Positions 25,701 to 34,798 are shown, counted from the stretch's first letter. The stretch: DNA of 47,224 bases from an uncultured Clostridia bacterium (GCA_937892865.1 CALBJG010000147.1:1-47224); one strand, 5' to 3'. Numbers and translations: made by a program. Notes: generated by a model from the letters alone, not told the origin.

Positions 25701-27665
25701 GGCGGTTATAACACCGATACCTGCGCGATAATCAGCACAGATACCGGTCTGACCTCCCACTTCAAAGCCACATCTTCCCAAACTGACGTTATGCTGTGGT
25801 ACGAAGGTACGCTCTATGTTGGTAACTACAATGCCGCCAACGTGGTTCGTATAAACTTTGAGGACAAGGATAAGAACGTTATCCTGAAAAGCTTCAAATC
25901 CCAGTATCATCAGGCCCGTGTCCACGCCCTGGCAGCAGGTGACGGAAAACTGTTTGCAGGCACCATTCCGGATAGTTTCCTCTTTGGCGGCTGTGTGAGT
26001 ATTACAGATCTTGAAACTCTGCAAACCCATGTGGAGCACAATCTGATTGAAGGCCAGATTGCCACCAGCCTGGCATACAATGACGGCATTCTCTTCGGTG
26101 CAACTTCCACTTCCGGTGGTACCGGCGCATCCCGCCCGGAAGAAGAGAAACCCTCCGCAGTCATCTTTGCATACGATGTGGAGAACAAGAAACTGCTGGC
26201 AACATTGGATCTTCGTAAGAATTTCCCGCAGTTGCCCAGTCGTTTGGACTACATCGACGGCATTCAGGCTGACCCCAATATTGCACAGAACGGTAAGATT
26301 TGGGGTATGGTCGGCGAAGTCCTGTTCAACTTCACCTACGACAAGGAAACAAATAAGTTTGATGTGGATGAAGTATTGACCTACGGTTACACCCAGCCCA
26401 GCAATATCTCCCGTGGTTGGGATGCCATTCCTTTTGCTTTCGACGGTAATGGCAACATCTATGCCTGCTTCCACTCCACCGGCGGTCTGCGTAGAGTTAA
26501 TATTGAGAATCCTGCAGATAACGAGCGTATCAATGTGGAGATTCCCAAGACATTCTGCCTGGGCAATGACGGCAACCTCTACTATGGCATCGGTACATCC
26601 GAAGTTAAGATGTATCCGCTGAATGTATCCGAGGAAGATTGGAAGATGGCAGAAGGCGTCGATAAGCTGATCAATGCCATTGGTAAGGTTTCTCTGGACA
26701 GCGAGTCCGCGATCGTGGCAGCCCGTGAAGCATACAACGCCCTTGGTGTCGGCCACAGAGCGTTGGTTCAGCTGTACGATAAACTGCTGGAAGCAGAGAC
26801 CGATCTGCTGGAATGCAAGATCGATGCGCTGCCCGAAGAGATCACATTGGAGCAGGAAGAACTGATCAACGGTTTGCTTGCTACTTACGAGGCAATGCCC
26901 TTAAAGGAGCAAAAGTACGTTAAGAACTATCAGGTGCTGAATGCTGCAAGTATGGAATTGCAGAAACTGGTCAACGAGCGGGAAGCAAAGGCATACCAGA
27001 AACTGCTGGACGAGACGCTTGCAAAACTTGGCGAGATCACTCTGGAAGACGAGTCTCAGATCCGGGCGCTCCGTGAGGCTTACGACAAACTGATCTTCGC
27101 CCAGCGTCAACTGGTAGATGCAAAGGGCCTCTTTGATGCAGAAGCCAAGATCAAGGCGATTCGTCAGGTACGGATCGACCGCTTGATCGAGTTGATCGGT
27201 AAGATCGGCAATCCCGTGACCCTGGCAGATGAAGCCGTTATCAACGAGGCAATGGAGATCTACGAGTGGCTGTATATGGATGAGCGTGAGCAGGTGGATT
27301 ACACCACCCTGGTCGCAGCCCAGAAAACCTTGCAGAAACTCCAGAAAGCCGCTGCTGCAGAAGTTGACGAACTGATCGCTCTTATCGGTGACAGTGTGGA
27401 TTACTCTTCCGGCGCCGCCATTAAGGCAGCCCGGGAAGCCTACGATGCTCTCACCGAAGGTTCCAAACAGTATGTCAAACTTTACGATATCCTGGTAGAA
27501 GCAGAGGCTATTTACAATAGTTTGTTCCCCATCTGGGCGATCATCGTTATTGCGGTGGTTGCGGTTGGTTGCGCGGCAACTGCTGTTGTGGTGGTTCTGA
27601 AAAAGCGCAAGGGCAACAAGACCCCTGCTGCGGTTACAGAAACGCCCGCTGACCCCCAGGAATGA
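19770..27665 (+). CDS. Giant membrane-anchored propeller surface protein 4
   Basis: 2631 aa, the longest paralogue. Signal peptide ~1-28. Seven beta modules start near 40, 259, 509, 748, 971, 1204 and 1418. A Thr-rich linker (GETTSGATTEATTEETT) at ~473-502 again separates modules 2 and 3. Pro/Glu hinges of the PYVPELPEEE type join some modules. The last module is the propeller-proximal type. The propeller is ~1612-2277, with QARVHALAAGDGKLFAG and TSTSGGTGA as in the paralogues. The helical stalk is ~2294-2584 and the TM helix ~2587-2612 with a KKRKGNK tail. SD GAGGAGG precedes the ATG. Compared with protein 3 it has one extra central module, so copy number varies. Function unknown; an extracellular binding role is inferred. 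Confidence 0.87.
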   Translation: MKNLKRLIAMVLVLCSLMSFVPSMAVAVGNGEGSGDPVIVTYDFELEKTTLTTTSGGSFANGGLVGAAISGAVAGYYDSGELNWKYDSNNHQSFKNDSTTVSEMIYFGGNGSGNAWSGLRVGVKVVGHPDGDYPIGHWMALNIKVPTAGKYDLMLNHQFRADGTTAAKIYLLEGTYADNAAIEAAMTANNLQATVDFSSKSWSYTEGQASLGEAELKAGEYTIVFHATADRTDGAGCYFYLRNLVAELKEATQIEPLTNVSYDFSQQNITDLAGKSFKNKYFYNNIPDADIAALYAAGTLNWNVVASNYASFVGGDVTKADSYLSYGDMAANWTGLRLAMRVKQTGVSPDPYKPGHWFAFNLKGPGAGTYEATLNYQTRSDGNRDVKVYLIPGALTDAAAIQTAIDSATSLTSGFEGHKDATGATGNYLAGVKDLGDVTLVDGDYTLVIHCASETGTYFFLNGLELNEKAAQEETTGATVGETTSGATTEATTEETTVAGGNEDVPVGYTFDLHSTDLVNTAGNKFGATSMRNNAAKDAVSAYYDQGTISWKYALDNISTFNTFEEGTNTPVNKASDTFFFGDNTTGSYPWSSLRLGLKVVTPDVPKGMYPAGYWAAFTVKAPGTGNYKISLDYQVRRDGTPEGEVYILPGTYTDVAQLNALLTRDNMRQVIDFRNTKFGLAEDAANPADLGIMNLTEQEYTFVFRANKVDNGAYIYLNELIFEATTEEPYVPELPEEEIPVVEEPVDHSFQLGASNLTNLNGGSFGGATLTDAVNLDKLNAYYDEDMISWKYALDNISTMATETQTAGNTFYFGGGNGYAWAGLRLGVRLTDKTDPNKKDYPAGWWAAFTVKAPGSGTYATTLKYQTRGDGTPEGEVYLIKGTFTDRAELEAQMTKDNLLKVIDFSATKDFTDASRELGIVDYSADEYTIVFKSAAKKTGAGGAYAYINGLEFKKSEPKVELPPVQADSLKYDFELGHSKLTLLDGSEFNGKTLDSNLVVETLGEYFTDQKIYWKYSLDNLDSFKTETNSVGSTYYIGNYVGPTTTYAWDGIRLGVRITENGKSRYPAGWWTALTIHSPGKGNYQFTLNLQHRADVTTRGEIYLIKGSFTDPAQLEKAMTRDNLRQVVDTRSNTLDFSAPESYDLGVMAMEQGEYTLVFKAAKASAGGAYLYINSMEAKKTSKAPYVPELPAEEKPVVVTPQYYNFELNASPLRDLNGAEMGGGILTDSKIMDALKKYYDEGMISWKYATDNLNTFAKNGVKVGNTYYIGGTDTYKWDGIRFGMVTTQPDGTKSYSTPGWWTAFTIKSPGKGTHYLHLDFQKRSDAAVRAEVYLIKGKLTDMKAVEAQMTKANLLKELEMKTKTAEFKDASEYLGPVSMDAGEYTLVIKCLEGNPAGAYIYMNGLTFDKNPPPEPTEITYNFDLNNKEDGIYTGKAIFWDKTDDLAQRYANGKLNWKYETKADSFDGGANAFNAAYGMVMYTSEENWMAFRIKSPGAGLYTMILNHAKSARGALGAMYVLPGDTKDIEGAMDHGNRVGKIQFYNDDGDVAVKNGYTTTMGTYEFEKNKEYIVVFEAYDNTPYQRSIAYMWISQLIAKKGDHTVSAVGNRQIKSMVVDAEACPTMEPTVALVAAEIDGQDYLFMPTEGRALYIFNLEDNVMVRKVTGTPFPICRGITVDKEGIIWAVGDAQVLWRYDFRTNTGWTSYNYKFNGVPNAGCGYQMTTDDAGNIYWGVNPSACIAKYDPQANKFSVVGGNLDPVDGDYGNVPIIKDGYLYATVAGDKSNDGVKTAWVVKIDLETEKIVDRLDITKQFGDKEVMVRGGGICGNTLFYGGISMADYVAIDLTTEKMQLKTYDVLYGQISYSPTEEIDGKCYMVVGGKMFKYDGVTDTMERVYGMDLANVGFKPTGHSSITLSNNPLFPGISYVTQTGTGIKYYNMETLQVTTPYLYDEDKEGSGQLVRCIISGEPGDNNIYIGGYNTDTCAIISTDTGLTSHFKATSSQTDVMLWYEGTLYVGNYNAANVVRINFEDKDKNVILKSFKSQYHQARVHALAAGDGKLFAGTIPDSFLFGGCVSITDLETLQTHVEHNLIEGQIATSLAYNDGILFGATSTSGGTGASRPEEEKPSAVIFAYDVENKKLLATLDLRKNFPQLPSRLDYIDGIQADPNIAQNGKIWGMVGEVLFNFTYDKETNKFDVDEVLTYGYTQPSNISRGWDAIPFAFDGNGNIYACFHSTGGLRRVNIENPADNERINVEIPKTFCLGNDGNLYYGIGTSEVKMYPLNVSEEDWKMAEGVDKLINAIGKVSLDSESAIVAAREAYNALGVGHRALVQLYDKLLEAETDLLECKIDALPEEITLEQEELINGLLATYEAMPLKEQKYVKNYQVLNAASMELQKLVNEREAKAYQKLLDETLAKLGEITLEDESQIRALREAYDKLIFAQRQLVDAKGLFDAEAKIKAIRQVRIDRLIELIGKIGNPVTLADEAVINEAMEIYEWLYMDEREQVDYTTLVAAQKTLQKLQKAAAAEVDELIALIGDSVDYSSGAAIKAAREAYDALTEGSKQYVKLYDILVEAEAIYNSLFPIWAIIVIAVVAVGCAATAVVVVLKKRKGNKTPAAVTETPADPQE

Positions 27666-27695
27666 TCCTGAATTAAGGATGAAATCCTGATATTG

Positions 27696-27732
27696 ATCCC
27701 CGGCAGAGTAGTAATCTCTGCCGGGGATTTTT
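27696..27732 (+). terminator. Terminator after surface protein 4
   Basis: Stem ATCCCCGGCAGAG (27696-27708) / CTCTGCCGGGGAT (27716-27728), then TTTTC. Confidence 0.92.
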
Positions 27733-27844
27733 CTTTGTGAACAAAATAGAGGACTTTATGTCTCCATTTTATGGAAAAAAGCAATATATGGGTGTAAAAA
27801 TATAAAAATAAGACATTTCAAATTAAATATGTCCGCATCGTTAC

Positions 27845-27872
27845 TTGAACTTTTTTCGGAATCTTTTATAAT
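27845..27872 (+). promoter_or_regulatory. Promoter of surface protein 5
   Basis: TTGAAC (27845-27850), 16-base spacer, TATAAT (27867-27872), ~42 bases before the start codon. Confidence 0.8.
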
Positions 27873-27913
27873 GAAAATAGTATGAGGAAGTATTACTCCG
27901 AGGAGGATGCAAA

Positions 27914-30900
27914 ATGAAAAAATTATGGAAACGCGCGATCTCATTTCTGCTGACATTGAGTCTGCTGTTATCGGTTGTTCCGGTGATGGTATTTGCAGGA
28001 GATCAAGACCCTGCAACACAGACCCCGGTGGTTTATGACTTTGCTGCTGTAGAGAGCATCTATGCCACCTCTTTGTATGAAACAAGCAATGCTACTTTGG
28101 ATAGCCTCTATGATTCCGGAGAGAGCAACTGGAAATATGTCACCCGTTATAACCAGGCCTCCACAATGATGGGCGGCGGTACTCGTGACTGGGATGGCAT
28201 CCGTTCCGGCAACAAGGCAGGCGGCGGCTGGTTTGCTGTGAAGATCAAAGCACCCGGCACCGGTACTTATGCTATCGACGTTGCTTTCCAGACCCGGAAA
28301 AACGACGGCGCAGTGACCAATGTCTATGTTCTGCCCGGGGATACTACCGATATTGGCAACACCATTGACAATATGTCCGCTCTTGGTAGTTTTGACGCCA
28401 ATTCTTCCACCGCCAGTTTCATTGACGGCACAGAAACACTGGCGAGCGCTTATGCTTTCACTGCCGGTCAGGAATATATTGTTGTATTCTTCGGCGTGAA
28501 TAACGGGTCGGCTACCAATTATGCCCACATCTGCGGTCTTACTATGACCAAGCAGGCAGAACTGGCGCCTGAAGTTCAGCCGGTGGATTATGATTTTACC
28601 GTGGTGGAAAGCATCTATGCCACCTCTTTGTATGAAACAAGCAATACTACTTTGGATAGCCTCTATGATTCCGGAGAAATTAATTGGAAATATGTGACCC
28701 GCTACAATCAGGCCTCCACAATGATGGGCGGCGGCACCCGTGATTGGGATGGTTTCCGCTCCGGTAACAAGGCTGGTGGCGGCTGGTTGAAGATAAAAGC
28801 GCCCGGCACCGGTACTTACGCCATCGATGTTGCTTTCCAGACCCGGAAAAATGACGGCGCTGTGACCAATGTACATATCCTGCCCGGGGATACTTCCGAT
28901 ATCGGCGCTGCCATTGCTGCAACCAATAAAGTTGGCGCTTTCGACTGTAATTCTTCCACCGCCAGTTTCATTGCCGGCAGTGAAACAATGGCGACTACCT
29001 ACGATTTTACAGTGGGTCAGGAATATATCGTGGTGTTCTACGGTGTTAACGACACCTCTGCTACAAATTATGCCCATATTTGCAAACTGACAGCAACACC
29101 CGTTACAGAAGAGCCCGACGATACCACCGGAAGCACCTCCGGCGATACCACCATCGGTGTCACTACCGAAACGACCACCGCACCCGAAGAAACCACTACA
29201 GCACCTGAGGAAACCACAATTCCGGAAATCCTGCCCCCTCTTTACGAGGAAGGTGTTTATGATTTTACCGATGTGGAATCCATCTATGCTACTTCCGTTG
29301 GTACAGATACGTTAAATACAACGAAAGCGTTGTACAACGAAGGCAGATTGAATTGGACCTATGTAAGCAAATCCAACAATAACCAGTCTACTATGATGGG
29401 CGGCGACAGCGCCACCACACAGCGGGATTGGGACGGCTTCCGTTTCGCAGTTAAGAACGGCGGCGGTTGGTTTGCTGTGAAGTTCCAATCTCCCGGCGCG
29501 GGCAACTACAGCGCTACCGTGGACTATCAAACCCGGAAGAACTACGGCACCGTGAAAATGTTCATCTTGCCCGGTGATACATCCGACATCGATGCTGCTT
29601 TGACATCTGCAACCGCTTTGGGTAAATTTGATTGTTATTCCTCTTCTGATGCCTATGTAGACGGCTCTGCGGAACTTAGCGGGGTGCAGGCATTGGAAGC
29701 CAACAAGGAATACATTGCCGTGTTCTACATAGCGAATGAATCCGCCAACCCTGTCTACGGTTGTGTGAAGGCTTTCCGCTTCGCTGAATCCACCGGTGCC
29801 GGTGGCGGTGAAGGTGGCGAAAATGTACCCCAGGCACCCGGCCACCGTAATGAAGTGGTCTACGATTTCGACCTGGGCAACTCCGACTTGAAAATGAAGG
29901 GTGACAGTTTCGTATCTCTGAATGTTACCCACGGCGTCGTAGGTTCAACTATCAGCGATTATTATAACGAGTATACACTGGATTGGAAATTCAACTCCTT
30001 CTCCAAAGATGACTACGGCATCGCCCTCTTTGGCGGCAAACTGGCTGAGAAGAGTTATCTGTGGAACGGTCTGCGTATCTACGCCAAGGAATCCTCTGAC
30101 GGCGAACAGATCAATAATTACCACACAGCATTTACGCTCCGCAGCCCCGGTACCGGCAAGTATTACCTGACACTTGGCTACCAGACTCACCGTTGGGGCG
30201 CAAGCAAGGGCAGCATCTACATCCTGCCCGGAAATACCACCGATATTGCTGCTGCTATTAAGGCCGGTGAGGCTTTAGGCAGCGTGAACTTTGACAATAA
30301 AGCGGCCTCCGGCGATCTGCCGGCAGAGGACGCCAGCATTACTTTCTGGGATGTACCCGTTAACTGCACTCTGGGCGAAGAGTACATCTTCGTTATGGTT
30401 GCAGAGCAGCCCAGCGCATCCGGTTCTGCCTTTATGTTCCTGGACAGCGTAACGCTGACCAGTACCTCTCTGATCTCCAAACCTGAGCCTCCCCAGTACG
30501 ACAAAATGGAGTATGACTTCCAACTGGATGATACAGACCTGGTGATCCAGGGCAAGGACAAGACCGAGAGTTTCGCAACACAGAACCTGTCCCACGCAAA
30601 GGTCCAGGGCGCACTGGAAGGTTATTATAACAAGGGTAACATCAACTGGATGTACCTCAGCAGTTCCAAGGATGCCTATATGATGCTGGGCATCGGCGGT
30701 AAAGCAGGGGAGAAGAACTATAAGTGGGACGGCCTGCGTCTTTATGCCAAGAATATGACCAGTGAAGGCAAAGCAGGTGATCTGTATCTGGAAGATTACT
30801 ACTCCGCTTTTAAGATCCAGTCTCCCGGCACCGGCGATTATAAACTGACTGTTGATTATATGGTCCATAAGTTTGGCGCAAAGAGCGGCAGTATTTACAT

Positions 30901-33900
30901 CCTGCCTGGCGACACCACCGATATTGCTGCCGCTATCAAGGCAGGAAAAGCCGTTGGTTCACTGAACTTTGACAACGGCGCTTCCAGCGACTCTGACCCT
31001 GCTGTTGCAGGCCGGACGACTTTCTCCGGTACTGTGAAATTCATCGCAGGCAAAGAGTATATCGTAGTATTTAAGGCTAATATCGTGGGCAGAGTCAATA
31101 CCTATATGTATATTACCAAACTGACTCTGACAAAGTCCGGATTGAAGACACCTTCGGATGTCCTTCCCGAGCGCGTTCCCGAGCCGGAGCCTCTGCCCCA
31201 GGGTAGTGTGATCTATAATGTAGATATGTGTGATACGGTTAAAGGTATCTACAAAGGCAAGACATACGTAGCCGGCAAAATGGCAGAGATCGAGAGCATG
31301 TATAAATCCGGCAAACTCAACTGGAAATTCCAGGAACTGGGTATGGTCAATACCGGCAATCTGGCATTCCTGAGTGTGGGTCTTACCGACTATGCTACCG
31401 AAGGCGATTGGTATGCGCTGAAGATCAAATCCCCCGGCAAGGGTTTGCATACATTGATTCTGGATCACGCTGTATCCAGCAATGGCGGTATCGCCGCATT
31501 CTATATTCTGCCTGCTGATACGGAAGATATTGCCAAGGCAATGGATCCCAGCAACCGGGTCGGCAAACTGGACTTTGTGGATGAGAACGGTAATCCTTCC
31601 GCTACAGATGGCTCCAGAAATGTTGTCGGCACCTGGGAGTTCGGCAGCGATAAGGAATATATCCTGGTAGTAGAAGCATATGACAACTCTGTCAACGATG
31701 CTACCAAGGCCTATAACTACATTTCCCAGTTTGTATTTGCCCCCGGTGAGCACAAAGGAAAAGAAACCAACAACCGTGTGATTCGCCCGATCGCTGTGGA
31801 CGAAGGCGCGATCAAGATCCTGGAAGGTACCCTCTACGGTACTACCGCGCAGGTCTACGGACACGATTATTTGTTCCAGCCCATCGAAGGCAAGACTGTT
31901 TTGATCTTCGACCTGGATGACGGCGTTTTGGTCCGTCAGATCAAGGTTCCCTTCACCGTTACCCGCGGTATGAACGTGGATAAAGACGGTATGATCTGGA
32001 TGACCGGTGACCAGCCGCTGATCTACAAGTACGACCCCTTCCTGAATGTGGGTCAGTCCTTTAGCCGATTTGATACCCAGGATCTGTTCCCGGATTCCTA
32101 CAGTGGCTTCGACCTGGTGTTTGATGAAGAAGGATTCATTTACTTCGGCACATATAAAGACGGCGGTATTGTAAAGTTTGATCCCACCACCGGTAAGTAC
32201 ACCAGTTTTGGCAGACCCAGCCCCGATGCTGTTTTTGCTTGCGGTATGCAAGTGAAAGATGGTTATCTGTACAGTGGTTTCTATGGCGATTTGAACGCTG
32301 ACGGCAAGTTTGCCTGTGAGGTCGTGAAAATGGAAACTGCCACCGGCAAGGTAGTTGACAGAATCGATCTGATCGATAAAGTTGACACTACCAAGATGGT
32401 TATGTTCCGTGGCGCCGGTCTTTGCGGTGATGTGCTCTTTATGGGCGGCGATAGCGACCAAAAGCAGATGATCGCTATCGATACCAACACTATGGAACTG
32501 ATCGATACCGGATTCAATGGCGGTATTAACTACTCTACTTCTGAAGAAGTAGATGGCAAAGTTTGGTTTGTTATCAATGGCAAAGGTCTGCATGAGTATG
32601 ACAGCGCAACCGGTAAAATCACCCAGGTTCCCGGTATGGATATCGTTACTGTTGGCCTTCGCTGCAACCAACGCAGTTTCATCGATCTGGACGACCCCGT
32701 TTACCCTGGTAAGTCTTTGATTACTTACTCTGCCCGTCAAGGTTTGCCCCGCGTTTACAACATTGAGACCAGCCGCATCCGCACATGGGATGACCTGGTG
32801 GATCCGGAGTATGGTAACCCCACAACAGTCCGTTCCCTGATCAGGGGCACTAAGGATCCTACAAAGTTGTATATCGGCGCTTACAATACGGAAATGTGCT
32901 CCGTCTATGACATCAATGCAGGTATAGTCAATCAGACTTTTGAAGTCACCGGTTCTCAGACCGATGCACTGATCGAGTATGAAGGCGTTATCTACGGCGG
33001 CAGTTATAATAAGGCGGCTGTGATCCGTGTCAATATGGAAAATCCGGACCGGAACGTTACGCTGATCAGCCTGAAAGACGAGTACAAGCAGGCCCGTATC
33101 CATACTTTGGCGGCTGGCGACGGCAAGATTTTCTTTGGCTCGACACCTGACCGTTATGAATACGGCGGCTGTATCGGTTGGGTCGACCTGCAAACAATGG
33201 AACGCCACGTGGAACGTAATGTTGTGCAGGACCTTTCCATCAACTGTATCGTCTATAAGGACGGTTTCCTCTACGGCACCGGCTCTATTGACCCGGGTAC
33301 CGGCGCAGTGGCAAGAGATGATCTGGAGGCAAAACTCTTTATCTACGATGTAGAGAATAAGAAAAAGGTCTTCGAGTGCGATATTGCCGATTACATCTCC
33401 GGATTAACGACACCGGTTCACTATATTGCCGGTATTGCCGCTGATCCCAAGGTAGAAGGTAAGTTCTGGGGCATTGTTTCCGAAACGTTGTTCTCCTTTA
33501 CTTTCGATTCCAAAACCGGTAAGTTTGCTGCCAAGGAAGAACTGTCCTACAGCAAATCTGTATACAATACGGATACAAACCGCGCTTGGTTCCCCAGACC
33601 GATAGTCTTTGACGAAGAGGGTTATATGTATGTGACCTTCGTGGGCAAAGGCGGCCTGCGGAAGATCGATCCCAATAACCTCTCTGACAATACCCGTATC
33701 ATGGGTGTGACACCTTTGCGGTATGTACTGGGTGGGGATGATAACATCTACTACCTGTCCGGCTCTGCATTGATGATGTATCCGATGAATGTTACGGAAG
33801 ATGACTGGAAAGAGGCAGAGAAGGTAGATGCTCTGATCAAGGCTATCGGCGCAGATGCCGTAACCTTGGAAGATGCGGCAAATATCCAGGCGGCCCGGAA

Positions 33901-34798
33901 GGCTTACGATGCGCTCAGTTGGCGGCATAAGTCGCTGGTTCAGAATGTGGATGCGCTTCAAATTGCTGAAACCGATCTGCTGGAACTGGAAATCGCAGCC
34001 CTGGGCGAGATCACTTTGGATTCCAGAGACGTCTTGTTTGAATTGCTGGCTACTTATGAAGCGATGGAAACCAAAATGCAGCGTTTTGTTAAGAACTACG
34101 ACAAACTGAACGAAGCGCTTCTGGTTTACCAGGCGATCATCGATAAGAATGCGGCTGACGAGGTCCAAAAATTGATCGATTCCATTAAAGATATGGGCGA
34201 GATCACATTGGAGGATGAGAAGACTATCAGAGCGATCCGTGAGGCTTATGATGCCCTTACCACAAACCAGAAATTGTTGGTAGACGGCACACTGTTGCTT
34301 GATGCAGAGGCAAAGATCAAGCAGCTCCGTCAGGTGTTCATCGACCGGCTGAAAGAGATCATCGCATCTCTCAGTGATAAGACTACTTTGGAAGAAGAGG
34401 CGCTGATCACAGAGGGCATGGAAATCTATGATATGCTCTATATGGATGAGCGTCAGCAGGTGGATTATGAAAAATTGCTTTCTGCTAACAATGCATTGAA
34501 GAAATTGCAGAAAGCCGCTGCAGCGGAAGTGGATGCGCTTATTGAGAATGGCGACTATGCTGCCGCCCGAAAGGCTTATGATGCGCTGACCGAAGGCTCC
34601 AAGCAGTATGTTCAGTATTATGACTATCTGCTGGAAATGGAAGCCCAGATGAAATTGATCACCATTATTGCCATCGCGGCAGGCGTGGTCGTAATTGCAG
34701 GCGGCGTGACTGCACTGGTGCTGATCAAGCGCAAGAAACAGCGGGCAAAGGCAACAGCGAATACCGCATCAGAGGAAACTGCTCCGGTAGAGGAGTAA
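27914..34798 (+). CDS. Giant membrane-anchored propeller surface protein 5
   Basis: 2294 aa. Signal peptide ~1-29 (cut after VFA). Modules start near 39, 224, 444, 647, 865 and 1099. The first three are a distinct subtype (VESIYATS, STMMGG, WDG, PGTGTYAIDV, VLPGDTTDI), about 180 residues each. The first two are a recent tandem duplication. A Thr-rich linker lies at ~398-437, between modules 2 and 3. The propeller is ~1293-1959, with the loop GDLNADGKFACE and the family signature (QARIHTLAAGDGK, then DPGTGA). The helical stalk is ~1963-2230 and the TM helix ~2248-2270, with an IKRKKQR tail. The final stalk repeat is shortened. Function unknown; the conserved propeller-stalk-anchor half next to variable N-terminal modules suggests an exposed binding head. 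Confidence 0.87.
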   Translation: MKKLWKRAISFLLTLSLLLSVVPVMVFAGDQDPATQTPVVYDFAAVESIYATSLYETSNATLDSLYDSGESNWKYVTRYNQASTMMGGGTRDWDGIRSGNKAGGGWFAVKIKAPGTGTYAIDVAFQTRKNDGAVTNVYVLPGDTTDIGNTIDNMSALGSFDANSSTASFIDGTETLASAYAFTAGQEYIVVFFGVNNGSATNYAHICGLTMTKQAELAPEVQPVDYDFTVVESIYATSLYETSNTTLDSLYDSGEINWKYVTRYNQASTMMGGGTRDWDGFRSGNKAGGGWLKIKAPGTGTYAIDVAFQTRKNDGAVTNVHILPGDTSDIGAAIAATNKVGAFDCNSSTASFIAGSETMATTYDFTVGQEYIVVFYGVNDTSATNYAHICKLTATPVTEEPDDTTGSTSGDTTIGVTTETTTAPEETTTAPEETTIPEILPPLYEEGVYDFTDVESIYATSVGTDTLNTTKALYNEGRLNWTYVSKSNNNQSTMMGGDSATTQRDWDGFRFAVKNGGGWFAVKFQSPGAGNYSATVDYQTRKNYGTVKMFILPGDTSDIDAALTSATALGKFDCYSSSDAYVDGSAELSGVQALEANKEYIAVFYIANESANPVYGCVKAFRFAESTGAGGGEGGENVPQAPGHRNEVVYDFDLGNSDLKMKGDSFVSLNVTHGVVGSTISDYYNEYTLDWKFNSFSKDDYGIALFGGKLAEKSYLWNGLRIYAKESSDGEQINNYHTAFTLRSPGTGKYYLTLGYQTHRWGASKGSIYILPGNTTDIAAAIKAGEALGSVNFDNKAASGDLPAEDASITFWDVPVNCTLGEEYIFVMVAEQPSASGSAFMFLDSVTLTSTSLISKPEPPQYDKMEYDFQLDDTDLVIQGKDKTESFATQNLSHAKVQGALEGYYNKGNINWMYLSSSKDAYMMLGIGGKAGEKNYKWDGLRLYAKNMTSEGKAGDLYLEDYYSAFKIQSPGTGDYKLTVDYMVHKFGAKSGSIYILPGDTTDIAAAIKAGKAVGSLNFDNGASSDSDPAVAGRTTFSGTVKFIAGKEYIVVFKANIVGRVNTYMYITKLTLTKSGLKTPSDVLPERVPEPEPLPQGSVIYNVDMCDTVKGIYKGKTYVAGKMAEIESMYKSGKLNWKFQELGMVNTGNLAFLSVGLTDYATEGDWYALKIKSPGKGLHTLILDHAVSSNGGIAAFYILPADTEDIAKAMDPSNRVGKLDFVDENGNPSATDGSRNVVGTWEFGSDKEYILVVEAYDNSVNDATKAYNYISQFVFAPGEHKGKETNNRVIRPIAVDEGAIKILEGTLYGTTAQVYGHDYLFQPIEGKTVLIFDLDDGVLVRQIKVPFTVTRGMNVDKDGMIWMTGDQPLIYKYDPFLNVGQSFSRFDTQDLFPDSYSGFDLVFDEEGFIYFGTYKDGGIVKFDPTTGKYTSFGRPSPDAVFACGMQVKDGYLYSGFYGDLNADGKFACEVVKMETATGKVVDRIDLIDKVDTTKMVMFRGAGLCGDVLFMGGDSDQKQMIAIDTNTMELIDTGFNGGINYSTSEEVDGKVWFVINGKGLHEYDSATGKITQVPGMDIVTVGLRCNQRSFIDLDDPVYPGKSLITYSARQGLPRVYNIETSRIRTWDDLVDPEYGNPTTVRSLIRGTKDPTKLYIGAYNTEMCSVYDINAGIVNQTFEVTGSQTDALIEYEGVIYGGSYNKAAVIRVNMENPDRNVTLISLKDEYKQARIHTLAAGDGKIFFGSTPDRYEYGGCIGWVDLQTMERHVERNVVQDLSINCIVYKDGFLYGTGSIDPGTGAVARDDLEAKLFIYDVENKKKVFECDIADYISGLTTPVHYIAGIAADPKVEGKFWGIVSETLFSFTFDSKTGKFAAKEELSYSKSVYNTDTNRAWFPRPIVFDEEGYMYVTFVGKGGLRKIDPNNLSDNTRIMGVTPLRYVLGGDDNIYYLSGSALMMYPMNVTEDDWKEAEKVDALIKAIGADAVTLEDAANIQAARKAYDALSWRHKSLVQNVDALQIAETDLLELEIAALGEITLDSRDVLFELLATYEAMETKMQRFVKNYDKLNEALLVYQAIIDKNAADEVQKLIDSIKDMGEITLEDEKTIRAIREAYDALTTNQKLLVDGTLLLDAEAKIKQLRQVFIDRLKEIIASLSDKTTLEEEALITEGMEIYDMLYMDERQQVDYEKLLSANNALKKLQKAAAAEVDALIENGDYAAARKAYDALTEGSKQYVQYYDYLLEMEAQMKLITIIAIAAGVVVIAGGVTALVLIKRKKQRAKATANTASEETAPVEE
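28028..28560 (+). repeat. Tandem duplication, copy 1 (module 1 of surface protein 5)
   Basis: The unit recurs with a ~555-base offset at 28583. The first 68 bases after AGCATC at 28055 differ from copy 2 at only one position; identity falls gradually further on. It encodes module 1 with WFAVKIK intact. Confidence 0.85.
28583..29095 (+). repeat. Tandem duplication, copy 2 (module 2 of surface protein 5)
   Basis: Copy 2 has an in-frame six-base deletion: GGCTGGTTGAAG instead of copy 1's GGCTGGTTTGCTGTGAAG. This shortens WFAVKIK to WLKIK in the conserved core strand. Confidence 0.85.
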
